NCBI RefSeq assembly: GCF_014645815.1
Contig: NZ_BMML01000017.1
Span: 159,571 to 223,570 of the forward strand
From: Streptomyces fuscichromogenes
GTDB taxonomy: Bacteria; Actinomycetota; Actinomycetes; Streptomycetales; Streptomycetaceae
DNA length: 64,000 nt
Reading direction: 5' to 3'
Shown: piece by piece, positions 7,849-16,425 of the stretch
Position numbering within the stretch: the first letter of the stretch is position 1
How the letters are laid out: the number at the start of each line of letters is the position of its first letter
Made by a program: the position numbers and the translations under genes
The notes under the pieces: model-generated
The model's database searches: none
What the model was told of the DNA's origin: nothing
The model's input: the letters and a program-made list of their open reading frames with translations, nothing else

Positions 7849-9048
7849 GTGACCGAGAAGGCCGACCTTCAGTCCGTCCTCGACCGTGCCGCTGCCGGTG
7901 GGCGGATCACCCCGGAAGAGGCGCTGGACCTCTACCGCGACGCCCCGCTGCACGCGCTGGGCGCCGCCGCCGACGCCGTACGCCGCCGCAGGTACGCGGG
8001 TACCGAGCACATCGCGACGTACATCATCGAGCGGAACATCAACTACACGAACGTGTGCGTCACGGCGTGCAAGTTCTGCGCCTTCTACGCGGCCCCCAAG
8101 GACACCGCCAAGGGCTGGACCCGCGACCTCGACGACATCCTGCGCCGCTGCGCGGAGACGGTCGAGCTGGGCGGCACGCAGATCATGTTCCAGGGCGGCC
8201 ACCACCCGGACTACGGCGTCGAGTACTACGAGAAGCACTTCAAGGCGATCAAGGACGCGTTCCCGCAGCTGGTGATCCACTCCCTGGGCGCCTCCGAGGT
8301 CGAGCACATGGCCCGGATCTCCGGCGTCTCCGTCGAGGAGGCCATCACCCGCATCCACGAGGCCGGTCTGGACTCCTTCGCCGGCGCCGGCGCGGAACTG
8401 CTCCCCGAGCGCCCCCGCAAGGCCATCGCGCCCCTCAAGGAGAGCGGCGAGCGCTGGCTGGAGATCATGGAGACCGCGCACAAGCTGGGCGTGGAGTCCA
8501 CGTCCACGATGCTCATGGGCACCGGCGAGACCAACGCCGAGCGCATCGAGCACCTGCGCATGATCCGGGACGTCCAGGACCGTACGGGCGGCTTCCGCGC
8601 CTTCATCCCGTACACCTACCAGCCCGAGAACAACCACCTGAAGGGCCGTACCCAGGCCACGCTCTTCGAGTACCTGCGGATGATCGCCATCGCCCGCCTC
8701 TTCATGGACAACGTCGCCCACATCCAGGGCTCCTGGCTGACCACGGGCAAGGAGGTCGGCCAGCTCTCGCTGCACTACGGCGCGGACGACCTCGGCTCGA
8801 TCATGCTGGAGGAGAACGTCGTCTCGTCGGCCGGCGCCAGGCACCGCTCCAACCGGCTGGAGATCATCGACCTGATCCGCAAGGCGGGCCGCGTCCCGGC
8901 GCAGCGCGCCACGACGTACGAGCACCTCGTCGTGCACGACGACCCGGCGAACGACCCGGTCGACGAGCGGGTGATGTCCCACATCTCCTCGACGGCGATC
9001 GAGGGCGGGACCGCCCACCCCGAGCTGAAGCTGCTCAGCGCCAACTGA
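7849..9048 (+). CDS. mqnC: Cyclic dehypoxanthinyl futalosine synthase MqnC
   Basis: A 399-residue radical SAM enzyme of the futalosine route to menaquinone; it cyclises dehypoxanthine futalosine. The [4Fe-4S]-SAM motif is C70-x3-C74-x2-C77. Other family blocks are QGGHHPDYG, SLGASEVEHMA, GAELLPERPR and the C-terminal GADDLGSIMLEENVVSSAG. Length is normal for MqnC. The GTG start at 7849 follows GAAAGGGA. It stands alone with its own upstream space of 73 bp after the prepilin peptidase gene. The other mqn genes are not in this window; menG, a geranylgeranyl reductase and a polyprenyl synthase for the same quinone are. Confidence 0.95.
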   Translation: MTEKADLQSVLDRAAAGGRITPEEALDLYRDAPLHALGAAADAVRRRRYAGTEHIATYIIERNINYTNVCVTACKFCAFYAAPKDTAKGWTRDLDDILRRCAETVELGGTQIMFQGGHHPDYGVEYYEKHFKAIKDAFPQLVIHSLGASEVEHMARISGVSVEEAITRIHEAGLDSFAGAGAELLPERPRKAIAPLKESGERWLEIMETAHKLGVESTSTMLMGTGETNAERIEHLRMIRDVQDRTGGFRAFIPYTYQPENNHLKGRTQATLFEYLRMIAIARLFMDNVAHIQGSWLTTGKEVGQLSLHYGADDLGSIMLEENVVSSAGARHRSNRLEIIDLIRKAGRVPAQRATTYEHLVVHDDPANDPVDERVMSHISSTAIEGGTAHPELKLLSAN

Positions 9049-9055
9049 GCCACGG

Positions 9056-9508
9056 GTGGAGACGATTCACACGGCGGACCGGGTCTTCGTCACCTGGGAC
9101 GCCGAACCGGTCGAGAACGGCGCGGTGGCCGTCGTACAGGACCGGGTCGCGGCCGTGGGAGCGTACGAGGAGCTGCGCGAGCGCTTCCCGCGGGCGCGGG
9201 TCCGCACCTGGCCGGGTGGCGCCCTGGGCCCCGCCCGTGTCCACGAGGGCCCGCTGCCGGACGCGCCGAGCCCTCGGGAGCGGGTGCACGCGGTGCTGAA
9301 GCTGGGAGCGGCCGTGGTCATGGAGCGGTACGCCGACACGCCCGAACTGAGAGCGGCGGCGGACCGCAACGGCGTGGCGGTCGTTCCGGGCAAGCCCTCG
9401 AAGCCGGCGGTAGTGGAGTCCGCCTGGGCCGACCTGGCGGTGTTCGACGAGGCAGGGGAGTGCGTCGCCACGGTGTGCGCGGGCCGCCTGGTTCACCGGC
9501 GTAAGTAG
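9056..9508 (+). CDS. Imidazolonepropionase-like protein lacking the amidohydrolase barrel
   Basis: A 150-residue protein starting at GTG seven bases after the mqnC stop, so probably cotranscribed. Its first 60 residues look like the N-terminal beta-sandwich of an amidohydrolase (HTADRVFVTW, GAVAVVQDRVAAVGAY). Its last 30 look like the C-terminal strand of that fold (WADLAVFDEAGECVATVCAGRLV). The metal-binding TIM barrel that should lie between is absent; only a helix-rich piece of about 55 residues remains. It therefore cannot be a normal hydrolase. Either a reduced amidohydrolase relative with a binding role or a decayed gene. The position after mqnC suggests a link to the futalosine pathway, which is inference. 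Confidence 0.6.
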   Translation: METIHTADRVFVTWDAEPVENGAVAVVQDRVAAVGAYEELRERFPRARVRTWPGGALGPARVHEGPLPDAPSPRERVHAVLKLGAAVVMERYADTPELRAAADRNGVAVVPGKPSKPAVVESAWADLAVFDEAGECVATVCAGRLVHRRK

Positions 9509-9510
9509 TG

Positions 9511-9545
9511 AGCGCCCCTTCAGGGGCGCGAGGAACCGCGCGACC
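9511..9545 (+). terminator. Post-stop hairpin element, copy 2
   Basis: Begins 2 bp after the stop of the mqnC-distal gene. The palindrome GCGCCCCTTCAGGGGCGC (9512-9529) is followed by a conserved flank. The 35 bp match the minus strand of 1533-1567 with two mismatches. Likely a rho-independent-type terminator belonging to a dispersed family. Confidence 0.8.
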
Positions 9546-9577
9546 GGTCCCCACCGGTCCCCACCGGTCCCCACCGG
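9544..9577. repeat. 10-bp tandem repeat CCGGTCCCCA
   Basis: Three exact copies of CCGGTCCCCA followed by a partial fourth, in the 83-bp space between two convergent genes, immediately after the hairpin element. Confidence 0.85.
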
Positions 9578-9591
9578 CCGTCAGACGACGC

Positions 9592-10650
9592 TCAACCGGC
9601 GAACGCCTCCCCGAACGCTCCCGAACTCTGGCTCACCCCACTGCAGTTCGTGGCCGCGTCGTCATCCCCGGAACTTCCACTCTCGCACTGCACATCCCGG
9701 AACGTCGACCACATCGACACCCACGCGATCCCCTTCTCCTCCGCGAACGCCCGTACGTCCTTCGCGTCGGACAGCGAGAACGTCTCCCCGTCGACGTCGT
9801 TCACGCCGATCATCGAGGTCAGTGCCATCCCGCCCCACGCCCCCGCGTCGGACAGCCCGAACACCTTCTTCAGCTGGGTGTGCGTGGCCTTCGCCGAGGT
9901 GACCGCGTAGTCGCCCATGTCCCCGTCGTAGGACTCGCCGTAGTTCATGGTCATGATGTCGACCGTCGAGACCTGCACGTCGTACTTGTTCGCGGACTCC
10001 AGCAGCGCGAGGCTGTCGGAGTCGAGCCCCGAGGGCATCACGGGCAGCGTGAAGGAGACCTCCAGGTCCGGCCGTTCCTTCTGGAGCAGCGCGATCGCCT
10101 CCGACCGCAGGGCGACCGAGTCGGAGTCGGTCAGCGTGTCGCCCTCGATGTCGAAGTCGGCCTGCGCGGAGCCCGCGGCGTCCAGCGCGGCGCCGTACGC
10201 GGCGGCGAGCTTCGCCGCACTGGAGCACGTCGTCGCCAGCTCCTTCCCGGAGGCTCCGCCGAAGGACACCCGGACCGTCGCACCGTCCTCCTTCAGCTTG
10301 GAGATCCGCGACTTCACGGTCGAACTGCCGATCGCCTCCGTCCCGTTCCACGCCGGCGTGCAGCTGCTGCCACTGGCGATCACGAAGGCCAGGTTGTACG
10401 TCGACGGCGATCCGGCGTCGTCCGTGTCGGCGGCCTCCGTCGCGCTCACGTAGGGGGCGTAGGAGGTACTGGACGCGTCCGTGGCGTCCGAGCCGTCGGT
10501 CCCGTCGGTCCCGTCGGACTCGCTCGCCGACGCCTTCTTGGACGGTGCGGGCGCCGCGTCCGACGTGCCGTCGGAGCCCGTGGAGCACCCCGCGACTGCC
10601 ATGGCAAACAGGCAGGTAAGCCCAGCAGCCGGCCTGAGGAAACTCCGCAT
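9592..10650 (-). CDS. GH18-like (chitinase-type) lipoprotein
   Basis: A 352-residue lipoprotein. The N-terminal signal peptide ends in the lipobox AVAGC with the lipidated Cys at residue 22, then a Ser/Asp/Thr-rich linker (about 23-62). The rest resembles the bacterial GH18 subgroup of chitinase-like barrels: YAPYVSATEA at the start, VRVSFGGASG for the SxGG motif, D165-F-D167-I-E169 for the DxxDxDxE catalytic motif, and MTMNYG for the later strand. The acid/base Glu is present, so activity on chitin or related beta-1,4-GlcNAc polymers is plausible. The ATG at 10650 was chosen as the first start before the signal peptide. Convergent with the mqnC unit, divergent from the polysaccharide genes. 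Confidence 0.75.
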   Translation of the reverse strand: MRSFLRPAAGLTCLFAMAVAGCSTGSDGTSDAAPAPSKKASASESDGTDGTDGSDATDASSTSYAPYVSATEAADTDDAGSPSTYNLAFVIASGSSCTPAWNGTEAIGSSTVKSRISKLKEDGATVRVSFGGASGKELATTCSSAAKLAAAYGAALDAAGSAQADFDIEGDTLTDSDSVALRSEAIALLQKERPDLEVSFTLPVMPSGLDSDSLALLESANKYDVQVSTVDIMTMNYGESYDGDMGDYAVTSAKATHTQLKKVFGLSDAGAWGGMALTSMIGVNDVDGETFSLSDAKDVRAFAEEKGIAWVSMWSTFRDVQCESGSSGDDDAATNCSGVSQSSGAFGEAFAG

Positions 10651-10955
10651 TAAGATGCACCCGCTCTCGTGATTTGTGTCTCAGGCTCGAAACAAAGCCT
10701 GATTCCAAAGGAAAACGTCTCACACGTTCATTGTGTTCAACGGTTCGGTCAATACATAGAAACCTCATGGAACGAAGGGTGTGAAGCGCGCGAAAGGTGC
10801 GGCGCAAATAGGGTGTTGAGGTGGTTTACCCTCCCTGGCGGCTACCGCAGCTGTTCACAGAATCTCTCAGCGAAAAGACAGGTTAAGGGGTTTCTCATGG
10901 GCACTTCACAAGAACTGCGAAGACGATCACATAAAGACTCCCTAATATCCGTGGA
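10651..10955. other. Divergent intergenic region, GH18 lipoprotein / polysaccharide genes
   Basis: 305 bp with lower GC than the neighbouring genes, which should hold the promoters of both divergent units. I see no strong repeat, riboswitch or convincing small gene. Short open frames here have no ribosome site or codon bias. Confidence 0.5.
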
Positions 10956-11333
10956 ATGCAATCCGAGCCTGCCATCGAAAGCCGCGCCGCCGGGCGCGGT
11001 AGCCGCCGCAAACAGGGCAACGGGTCTGCCGAGGGGCCCGTTTTCGTCGACTCCTCCGGACGCCGGTCCAAGGTGCTGCGGCGCATCGGCCTCCTCCTCG
11101 GCGTCGTCTGCCTCGCCTACACGGGAGTGCTCGGCGCCGCCTTCATGGGCTGGGGAACCTCGCTCACCCCGGACTCGCTGATCCCCGACTTCGCACGCGC
11201 CGGCAACGCCCCCGGCGGCGTGCGCCCGCAGGGCGGCATCGGCAGCCAGGTCGGCGTGCCCAGCGACCGCCCGTCGTCGCTGCCCTCGACCGCCGCCACC
11301 CCGTCCGCCTCCGCATCCGCCGCCGCCGACTGA
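10956..11333 (+). CDS. Small membrane protein before polysaccharide synthase gene
   Basis: A 125-residue protein with a basic N-terminal half, a single membrane segment at about residues 45-65 (IGLLLGVVCLAYTGVLGAAF) and a Pro/Ser/Ala-rich extracytoplasmic tail. No catalytic motif. It precedes the NodB-GT2 gene by 22 bp on the same strand and is probably cotranscribed with it, so it may be an accessory subunit of the polysaccharide machine. The start is weakly supported (GTGGA upstream of the ATG). I do not recognise the family. Confidence 0.6.
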   Translation: MQSEPAIESRAAGRGSRRKQGNGSAEGPVFVDSSGRRSKVLRRIGLLLGVVCLAYTGVLGAAFMGWGTSLTPDSLIPDFARAGNAPGGVRPQGGIGSQVGVPSDRPSSLPSTAATPSASASAAAD

Positions 11334-11355
11334 CCGGAAACGCAGGCCTCTCCCC

Positions 11356-13833
11356 ATGACTACTCCGACGTCCTCACGCGGCCGCAGGCGCGCTCCCACC
11401 CGCATCGAGCGGGCGGCGGGCAGGGCCGCGGCGCTGCAGAAACCACGTGTCATCCTCGCCCTGCTGCTTCTGCTGGCGCTGACCTGCGTGATGCTGCTCG
11501 ACGGCTATCTGCGCGCAGAGGTCGGCGGCGACCAGCGGGTCCGCACCGGCGCCAGCTCCAGCAAGGTGCCGGACAAGGTCCTCGACGGCGGCCCGATCCT
11601 GACCTTCCGGGGCGGCCGGGCGTCCACCGTCTCGGTCCCCTCCAAGACCATCGCCCTCACCTTCGACGACGGCCCGAACCCGACCTACACCCCGCAGGTC
11701 CTGAAGATCCTCGAGCAGTACGACGTGCCCGCCACGTTCTTCCTGGTCGGCTCGATGGTGTCGCGCTATCCGAGCATCGTGAAGACGATGGTCCAGCAGG
11801 GCAACGAGGTCGGCATCCACACGTTCACGCACGTGGACCTGTCGTACCAGAGCGACGCCCGGGTCAACCGCGAGATGCAGCAGACCCAGCTGGCGCTGGC
11901 GGGCGCGGCCGGCATCACCACGACCCTCTTCCGCGCGCCGTACTCCTCCGAGACCGACGCCATCGACAACTACAGCTGGCCGGTCTACAAGAAGCTCGGC
12001 GACGAGGGCTACACCAGCGTCTTCGTCGACACCGACAGCGACGACTGGAAGAAGCCGGGCGTCTCGAAGATCGTCAAGTGGGCCACCCCGAGCGGCACCA
12101 AGGGCGCCGCCGTCCTCTTCCACGACGCGGGCGGCGAGCGGTCGCAGACGATCAAGGCGCTGCCGCAGTACATCAAGAAGATGAAGGCGAAGGGCTACAC
12201 CTTCACCACCGTCAGCGGCGTCATCGAGAAGCGGAACACCGCCACCCGACAGGCCGCCGCCGCGAGCACCACCTCGAACGGCCAGACCGGTAACAGCACC
12301 GGTACCAGCACCGGTACCAGCACTGGCACCGGCACGGGCACCGGCACCGGGCTCACTGAAGCCGGCGTGACCGGCACGGGGACCGGCACCGGCGGCACGG
12401 GCACCAACTCCGAGCCCGGCGGCACCGCCCCGAACGGCACCGTCCCCAACGGCGAAGGCGGCACCGCCGCCGGCGGCGGTACCGGCACCCGCACCCGCAC
12501 CCGCACCACCGTCGTCTCCCGCCTCCAGGCCGCGCACCGCACGGCCACCGGTATGACCCTCTACGAGGGCAAGGCGCTCATCGTGGCGGTCGCGATAGCC
12601 GAGTGGGCCCTCCCGCTCCTCTCCGGCCTGCTGTTCGTCGTCGGCGTCGCGGTGATGGGCCGCTTCGGGATGATGCTGCTCATCGCCCGCCGCCACTACA
12701 GACAGCGCAACAAACGCCGCTTCAGCTGGGGGCCGACGGTCACCCGGCCGGTGAGCGTGATCGTCCCGGCGTACAACGAGAAGGAGTGCATCGCCAACAC
12801 CCTGGAGTCGCTGGCGCGGAGCACCCACCCGATCGAGGTCATCGTCGTCGACGACGGCTCCACCGACGGCACCTCGGAGATCGCCCGCGCCGCCGCCGAC
12901 AAGCTCGGCATGCCCAACGTCCGGGTCATCCGCCAGGAGAACGCGGGCAAGCCGGCCGCCCTCAACAACGGCGTGCGCAACGCCAGTTACGACATCGTGG
13001 TGATGATGGACGGTGACACGGTCTTCGAACCGGAGACGGTACGGCACCTCGTGCAGCCGTTCGCCGACCCCGGGGTCGGCGCGGTCGCCGGCAACGCCAA
13101 GGTCGGCAACCGCAACACGGTCATCGGTGCCTGGCAGCACATCGAGTACGTGATGGGCTTCAACCTGGACCGGCGCATGTACGACCTGCTGCGCTGCATG
13201 CCGACGATCCCCGGCGCGATCGGCGCCTTCCGCCGCGAGGCGGTCCTGGAGGTCGGCGGCATGAGCGAGGACACCCTCGCCGAGGACACCGACATCACCA
13301 TCGCCATGCACCGGGCGGGCTGGCGGGTCGTCTACCAGGAGCACGCCAAGGCCTGGACGGAGGCGCCTGGTTCGCTGAAGCAGCTGTGGTCCCAGCGCTA
13401 CCGCTGGTCCTACGGCACCATGCAGGCCCTGTGGAAGCACCGCAAGTCCCTGACGGACAAGGGCCCTTCGGGTCGCTTCGGCCGCGTCGGCATGCCGCTG
13501 GTGGTCCTCTTCCAGATCGTCACCCCGGTCTTCGCGCCCCTGATCGACGTCTTCACGGTCTACTCGATGATCTTCGTGGACTTCGAGGCGGCCCTGCTGG
13601 CCTGGCTCGCCGTCCTCGGCATCCAACTGACGTGCGCCGCCTACGCGTTCCGCCTGGACAAGGAGAAGTACCGCTACCTCGCGATGATGCCGCTGCAACA
13701 ACTGGCCTACCGGCAGATGATGTACCTCGTCCTCATCCACTCCTGCATCACCGCCCTCACCGGCGGCCGCCTGCGCTGGCAGAAACTCAAGCGCACGGGC
13801 GAGGTCGGCACCCCGGCGGGGGTGAGCGGCTGA
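11356..13833 (+). CDS. Bifunctional polysaccharide deacetylase / GT2 polysaccharide synthase
   Basis: An 825-residue membrane protein. After one N-terminal helix (about 34-52) comes a NodB-type deacetylase: TFDDGP near residue 102, HTFTH near 155 (metal ligands) and FRAPY. A Gly-Thr repeat linker (about 310-385) leads to two helices, then a family 2 glycosyltransferase: VSVIVPAYNE near 466, DDGSTDGT, DGDT near 552, AEDTD near 642 and QRYRW near 680, the set seen in processive synthases such as PgaC, followed by three or four C-terminal helices. The fusion suggests a beta-linked GlcNAc polymer made at the membrane and deacetylated outside, as described for the MatB-type PNAG system of Streptomyces. 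The product itself is inference. Its stop overlaps the next start by one base. Confidence 0.85.
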   Translation: MTTPTSSRGRRRAPTRIERAAGRAAALQKPRVILALLLLLALTCVMLLDGYLRAEVGGDQRVRTGASSSKVPDKVLDGGPILTFRGGRASTVSVPSKTIALTFDDGPNPTYTPQVLKILEQYDVPATFFLVGSMVSRYPSIVKTMVQQGNEVGIHTFTHVDLSYQSDARVNREMQQTQLALAGAAGITTTLFRAPYSSETDAIDNYSWPVYKKLGDEGYTSVFVDTDSDDWKKPGVSKIVKWATPSGTKGAAVLFHDAGGERSQTIKALPQYIKKMKAKGYTFTTVSGVIEKRNTATRQAAAASTTSNGQTGNSTGTSTGTSTGTGTGTGTGLTEAGVTGTGTGTGGTGTNSEPGGTAPNGTVPNGEGGTAAGGGTGTRTRTRTTVVSRLQAAHRTATGMTLYEGKALIVAVAIAEWALPLLSGLLFVVGVAVMGRFGMMLLIARRHYRQRNKRRFSWGPTVTRPVSVIVPAYNEKECIANTLESLARSTHPIEVIVVDDGSTDGTSEIARAAADKLGMPNVRVIRQENAGKPAALNNGVRNASYDIVVMMDGDTVFEPETVRHLVQPFADPGVGAVAGNAKVGNRNTVIGAWQHIEYVMGFNLDRRMYDLLRCMPTIPGAIGAFRREAVLEVGGMSEDTLAEDTDITIAMHRAGWRVVYQEHAKAWTEAPGSLKQLWSQRYRWSYGTMQALWKHRKSLTDKGPSGRFGRVGMPLVVLFQIVTPVFAPLIDVFTVYSMIFVDFEAALLAWLAVLGIQLTCAAYAFRLDKEKYRYLAMMPLQQLAYRQMMYLVLIHSCITALTGGRLRWQKLKRTGEVGTPAGVSG

Positions 13834-15236
13834 TGAGCTGGGACCAGCAGAACCCGTACCAGCAGAACCCCTACCAGCAGGACTACAACGGCTACGACCA
13901 CGGCCCCTACGCCGGCCAGCAGCAGTACGCCCAGCAGCCGTACCCGCAACAGCAGCAGTACACCGACTACGCCTACCCCCCGGCGCCGGACCAGACGGCT
14001 CCGATGCCGGTGGTGGAACCGGAACCGGCACCGCCACCGGCACCGGCGCTGGAACCGGCGCCGCAACCGGAGCCGCGACCGGCACCCGGCCCGACCGCTG
14101 TGGGCAGCCGTTCCGCGGGGCGGAACGGGCGGGCACAGCCCACGGCTCCGGGCACCGAAACAACGAACGCCCAGGAGTCCGACCCCGACCCGCAGCCCAG
14201 GAAACCCGCACGTGACCGTTACTTCGACACCCTTCGTGCGGTCGCCCTCATAAGGGTCGTCACCTACCACACCTTCGGCTGGGCCTGGTGCGGCATGGTG
14301 TTCCCCTCCATGGGCATCATGTTCGGCCTCGCCGGCACCCTCATGGCGAAGTCGCTGGAGCGTCCGGCGTTCAAGGTGGTCAAGAGCCGCCTGCGCCGTC
14401 TCCTGCCGCCCTTCTGGTTCTGGGGCTTCTTCGTCGTCCTGGCGATGCTGATCCACGACTGGATGCCCGGCTGGGAGATCGTCTACTGGATTGTGCCGCT
14501 CGGCGACCCGCCCGGCAACAGCTGGGGCATCCAGGCCTGGGAGATCCTCTGGTACCTGCGCACCTACCTCTGGTTCGTGCTCCTCTCCCCGGTCCTGCTG
14601 TGGATCTTCCGCAAGGCCCCGGTCCCGGTGCTCCTCCTCTCCCTCGTCCCGATCCTGGTCCTGAACTTCGTCTGGTCGGGCCCGGACAACCGCTTCGGCA
14701 GCGCCCTGTGGGACCTGTCGACGTACCTCTTCTGCTGGATCCTCGGCTTCGCGCACCGCGACGGCGTGCTCCAGCGGATGAAGCCGGCCCTGGTGGCCGT
14801 CGGCTCGCTCGCCGCGATCGGCTATGGCGGCTGGTACGCCTTCTCGCACCAGGCCGACTTCGGCACCTACGACCTGGACGAGAACCCCCTGGCACAGGCC
14901 TTCTGGTCGGCCGGCTTCGTGATGCTGCTGATGTGGGCGAAGGCCTACTTCAAGATCGACTTCGCCTGGCTGGCCCGGTACAAGAAGCTCGACCGGACGG
15001 TCACGATCTTCAACGCCCGCGCGGTGACGATCTACCTCTGGCACGAGATCGCCCTGGTCCTCGCGGTCCCGCTGATCGACCAGATGTGGAACGTGCCCGC
15101 GTTCGAGAAGTGGCTCCCCCTGGAGAGCCAGTGGTTCATGTTCGGCGTCGGCTGGATCCTGATCGCGGTGTTCATCGTGCTGTGCGGCTGGGTGGAGGAC
15201 GTGGCCGCGAAGAAGAAGCCCAAGCTTCTCCCCTGA
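13833..15236 (+). CDS. Acyltransferase family 3 membrane protein
   Basis: A 467-residue integral membrane acyltransferase of the OafA/YrhL/Acyl_transf_3 type. The first 120 residues are a cytoplasmic low-complexity region rich in Gln, Tyr and Pro (QQNPYQQ repeats, then EPAPAP repeats). The membrane domain starts with the family signature RYFDTLRAVALIRVVTYHTF, which contains the usual catalytic His, and continues through about ten helices. The ATG overlaps the stop of the NodB-GT2 gene (TGATG), so the two are coupled. It probably O-acylates the polysaccharide or its carrier at the membrane. Confidence 0.8.
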   Translation: MSWDQQNPYQQNPYQQDYNGYDHGPYAGQQQYAQQPYPQQQQYTDYAYPPAPDQTAPMPVVEPEPAPPPAPALEPAPQPEPRPAPGPTAVGSRSAGRNGRAQPTAPGTETTNAQESDPDPQPRKPARDRYFDTLRAVALIRVVTYHTFGWAWCGMVFPSMGIMFGLAGTLMAKSLERPAFKVVKSRLRRLLPPFWFWGFFVVLAMLIHDWMPGWEIVYWIVPLGDPPGNSWGIQAWEILWYLRTYLWFVLLSPVLLWIFRKAPVPVLLLSLVPILVLNFVWSGPDNRFGSALWDLSTYLFCWILGFAHRDGVLQRMKPALVAVGSLAAIGYGGWYAFSHQADFGTYDLDENPLAQAFWSAGFVMLLMWAKAYFKIDFAWLARYKKLDRTVTIFNARAVTIYLWHEIALVLAVPLIDQMWNVPAFEKWLPLESQWFMFGVGWILIAVFIVLCGWVEDVAAKKKPKLLP

Positions 15237-15259
15237 GGGCGTGCTGCAAGAATGGCGAG

Positions 15260-15955
15260 GTGACCCGCGCCTCCCTGAACAAGCAGCCGCACGAAGTCGC
15301 CTCGATGTTCGACGACGTGGCGGAACGGTACGACCTGACCAACGACGTGCTGTCGCTGGGCCAGGACCGGCAGTGGCGGAAGGAGGTCGCCAGGGCGGTC
15401 GACGCGCGCCCCGCCCAGAAGATCCTGGACCTGGCGGCCGGCACGGGCACCTCCTCCCAGCCGTTCGTCCGGGCCGGCGCCTACGTCGTGCCCTGCGACT
15501 TCTCCCTGGGCATGCTCCAGGTCGGCAAGCGGCGCAACGCCTGGATGCCCTTCACCGCGGGGGACGCCACCCGGCTGCCGTTCGGGGACGACACCTTCGA
15601 CGCCGTGACGATCTCCTTCGGGCTGCGCAACGTCCAGGACACCGACGCGGCCCTGCGCGAGATGTACCGGGTGACGCGGCCCGGCGGCCGGGTCGTGATC
15701 TGCGAGTTCTCGCACCCGACCTGGGCGCCCTTCAGGACCGTCTACACCGAGTACCTGATGCGCGCGCTGCCGCCGGTGGCCCGCGCGGTCTCCTCCAATC
15801 CGGACGCCTACGTCTACCTCGCCGAGTCCATCCGCGCCTGGCCCGACCAGCCCGCCCTGGCCGGACGGCTGCGCGAGGCGGGCTGGTCGAAGGTGGCCTG
15901 GCGCAACCTCACCGGCGGGATCGTCGCCCTGCACCGGGGCTTCAAGGAGGCCTGA
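15260..15955 (+). CDS. menG: Demethylmenaquinone methyltransferase MenG/UbiE
   Basis: A 231-residue SAM-dependent methyltransferase that makes the last step of menaquinone synthesis. Motif I is LDLAAGTGTSSQ, and the UbiE signatures YDLTNDVLSLGQDRQWR and SFGLRNVQD are clear. The C-terminus ends in LTGGIVALHRGFK, the usual UbiE end. The GTG start at 15260 gives a protein of standard length. It begins 23 bp after the acyltransferase stop. With mqnC, the geranylgeranyl reductase and the polyprenyl synthase it completes much of the menaquinone tail and ring chemistry present in this window. Confidence 0.93.
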   Translation: MTRASLNKQPHEVASMFDDVAERYDLTNDVLSLGQDRQWRKEVARAVDARPAQKILDLAAGTGTSSQPFVRAGAYVVPCDFSLGMLQVGKRRNAWMPFTAGDATRLPFGDDTFDAVTISFGLRNVQDTDAALREMYRVTRPGGRVVICEFSHPTWAPFRTVYTEYLMRALPPVARAVSSNPDAYVYLAESIRAWPDQPALAGRLREAGWSKVAWRNLTGGIVALHRGFKEA

Positions 15956-15956
15956 G

Positions 15957-16004
15957 TCCGGTCCCGGTCCCGGTCCTGGTCCCGGTCCCGCTCCTGGTCC
16001 CGGG
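15957..16004. repeat. 6-bp GGTCCC tandem repeat
   Basis: About eight imperfect copies of GGTCCC between the menG stop and the stop of the convergent PASTA gene, ending in the palindrome GTCCCGGGAC. It fills the whole gap and may act as a two-way terminator. Confidence 0.8.
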
Positions 16005-16006
16005 AC

Positions 16007-16342
16007 TCACAGGCTGCTCACCTCGAAGGCGTCCCCGGGCCGGTCCAGCTCCCGTTGCAGACCACCCTTCGGCGGCCGTGGCACACGGGGCTCGCGCACG
16101 CCTCCGCCGCCCTCGCCGTCACCGAAGTCGAACCACACGTACACCATCGAGTCCCGCGGCACCTCGGCACCGGGCTGCGGGAACTGGCGCACGACGTAGT
16201 CGACCACCGTGAGATGGAACTCCGGCCGGTCCGGCGCGTTGAGGAACAGGCCCCGCGCCCGGGCGGTCTCGCGCGCGTCCACGGCCATCAGTCCGACCAG
16301 CCGTGGTACGCGCACTTCGGGTGTTTTGGGTGTTATGTGCAC
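16007..16342 (-). CDS. Small PASTA domain protein
   Basis: A 111-residue protein. Residues about 11-73 form one PASTA domain: VPRLVGLMAVDARETARARG at the start and QFPQPGAEVPRDSMVYVWFD at the end. No membrane segment or signal peptide is visible, so it is unusual in being a free, probably cytosolic PASTA module; the family is otherwise known from the extracellular parts of Ser/Thr kinases and penicillin-binding proteins. The GTG at 16342 is preceded by GGGGGTGA; a second GTG three codons upstream is possible. It lies convergent to menG. Confidence 0.7.
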   Translation of the reverse strand: MHITPKTPEVRVPRLVGLMAVDARETARARGLFLNAPDRPEFHLTVVDYVVRQFPQPGAEVPRDSMVYVWFDFGDGEGGGGVREPRVPRPPKGGLQRELDRPGDAFEVSSL

Positions 16343-16425
16343 AGATGTCACCCCCAGCGGTACTGGAAGGGTAACCCCCGGCACATGGCAGTCGGAAGCA
16401 CCAAGTGTCTTTCTGTAACAGATCG

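Noticed and set aside
10669..11181. Small gene candidate upstream of the polysaccharide genes
   Set aside because: No ribosome site; its coding bias is lower than that of the overlapping 125-codon membrane protein frame, which has a plausible helix.
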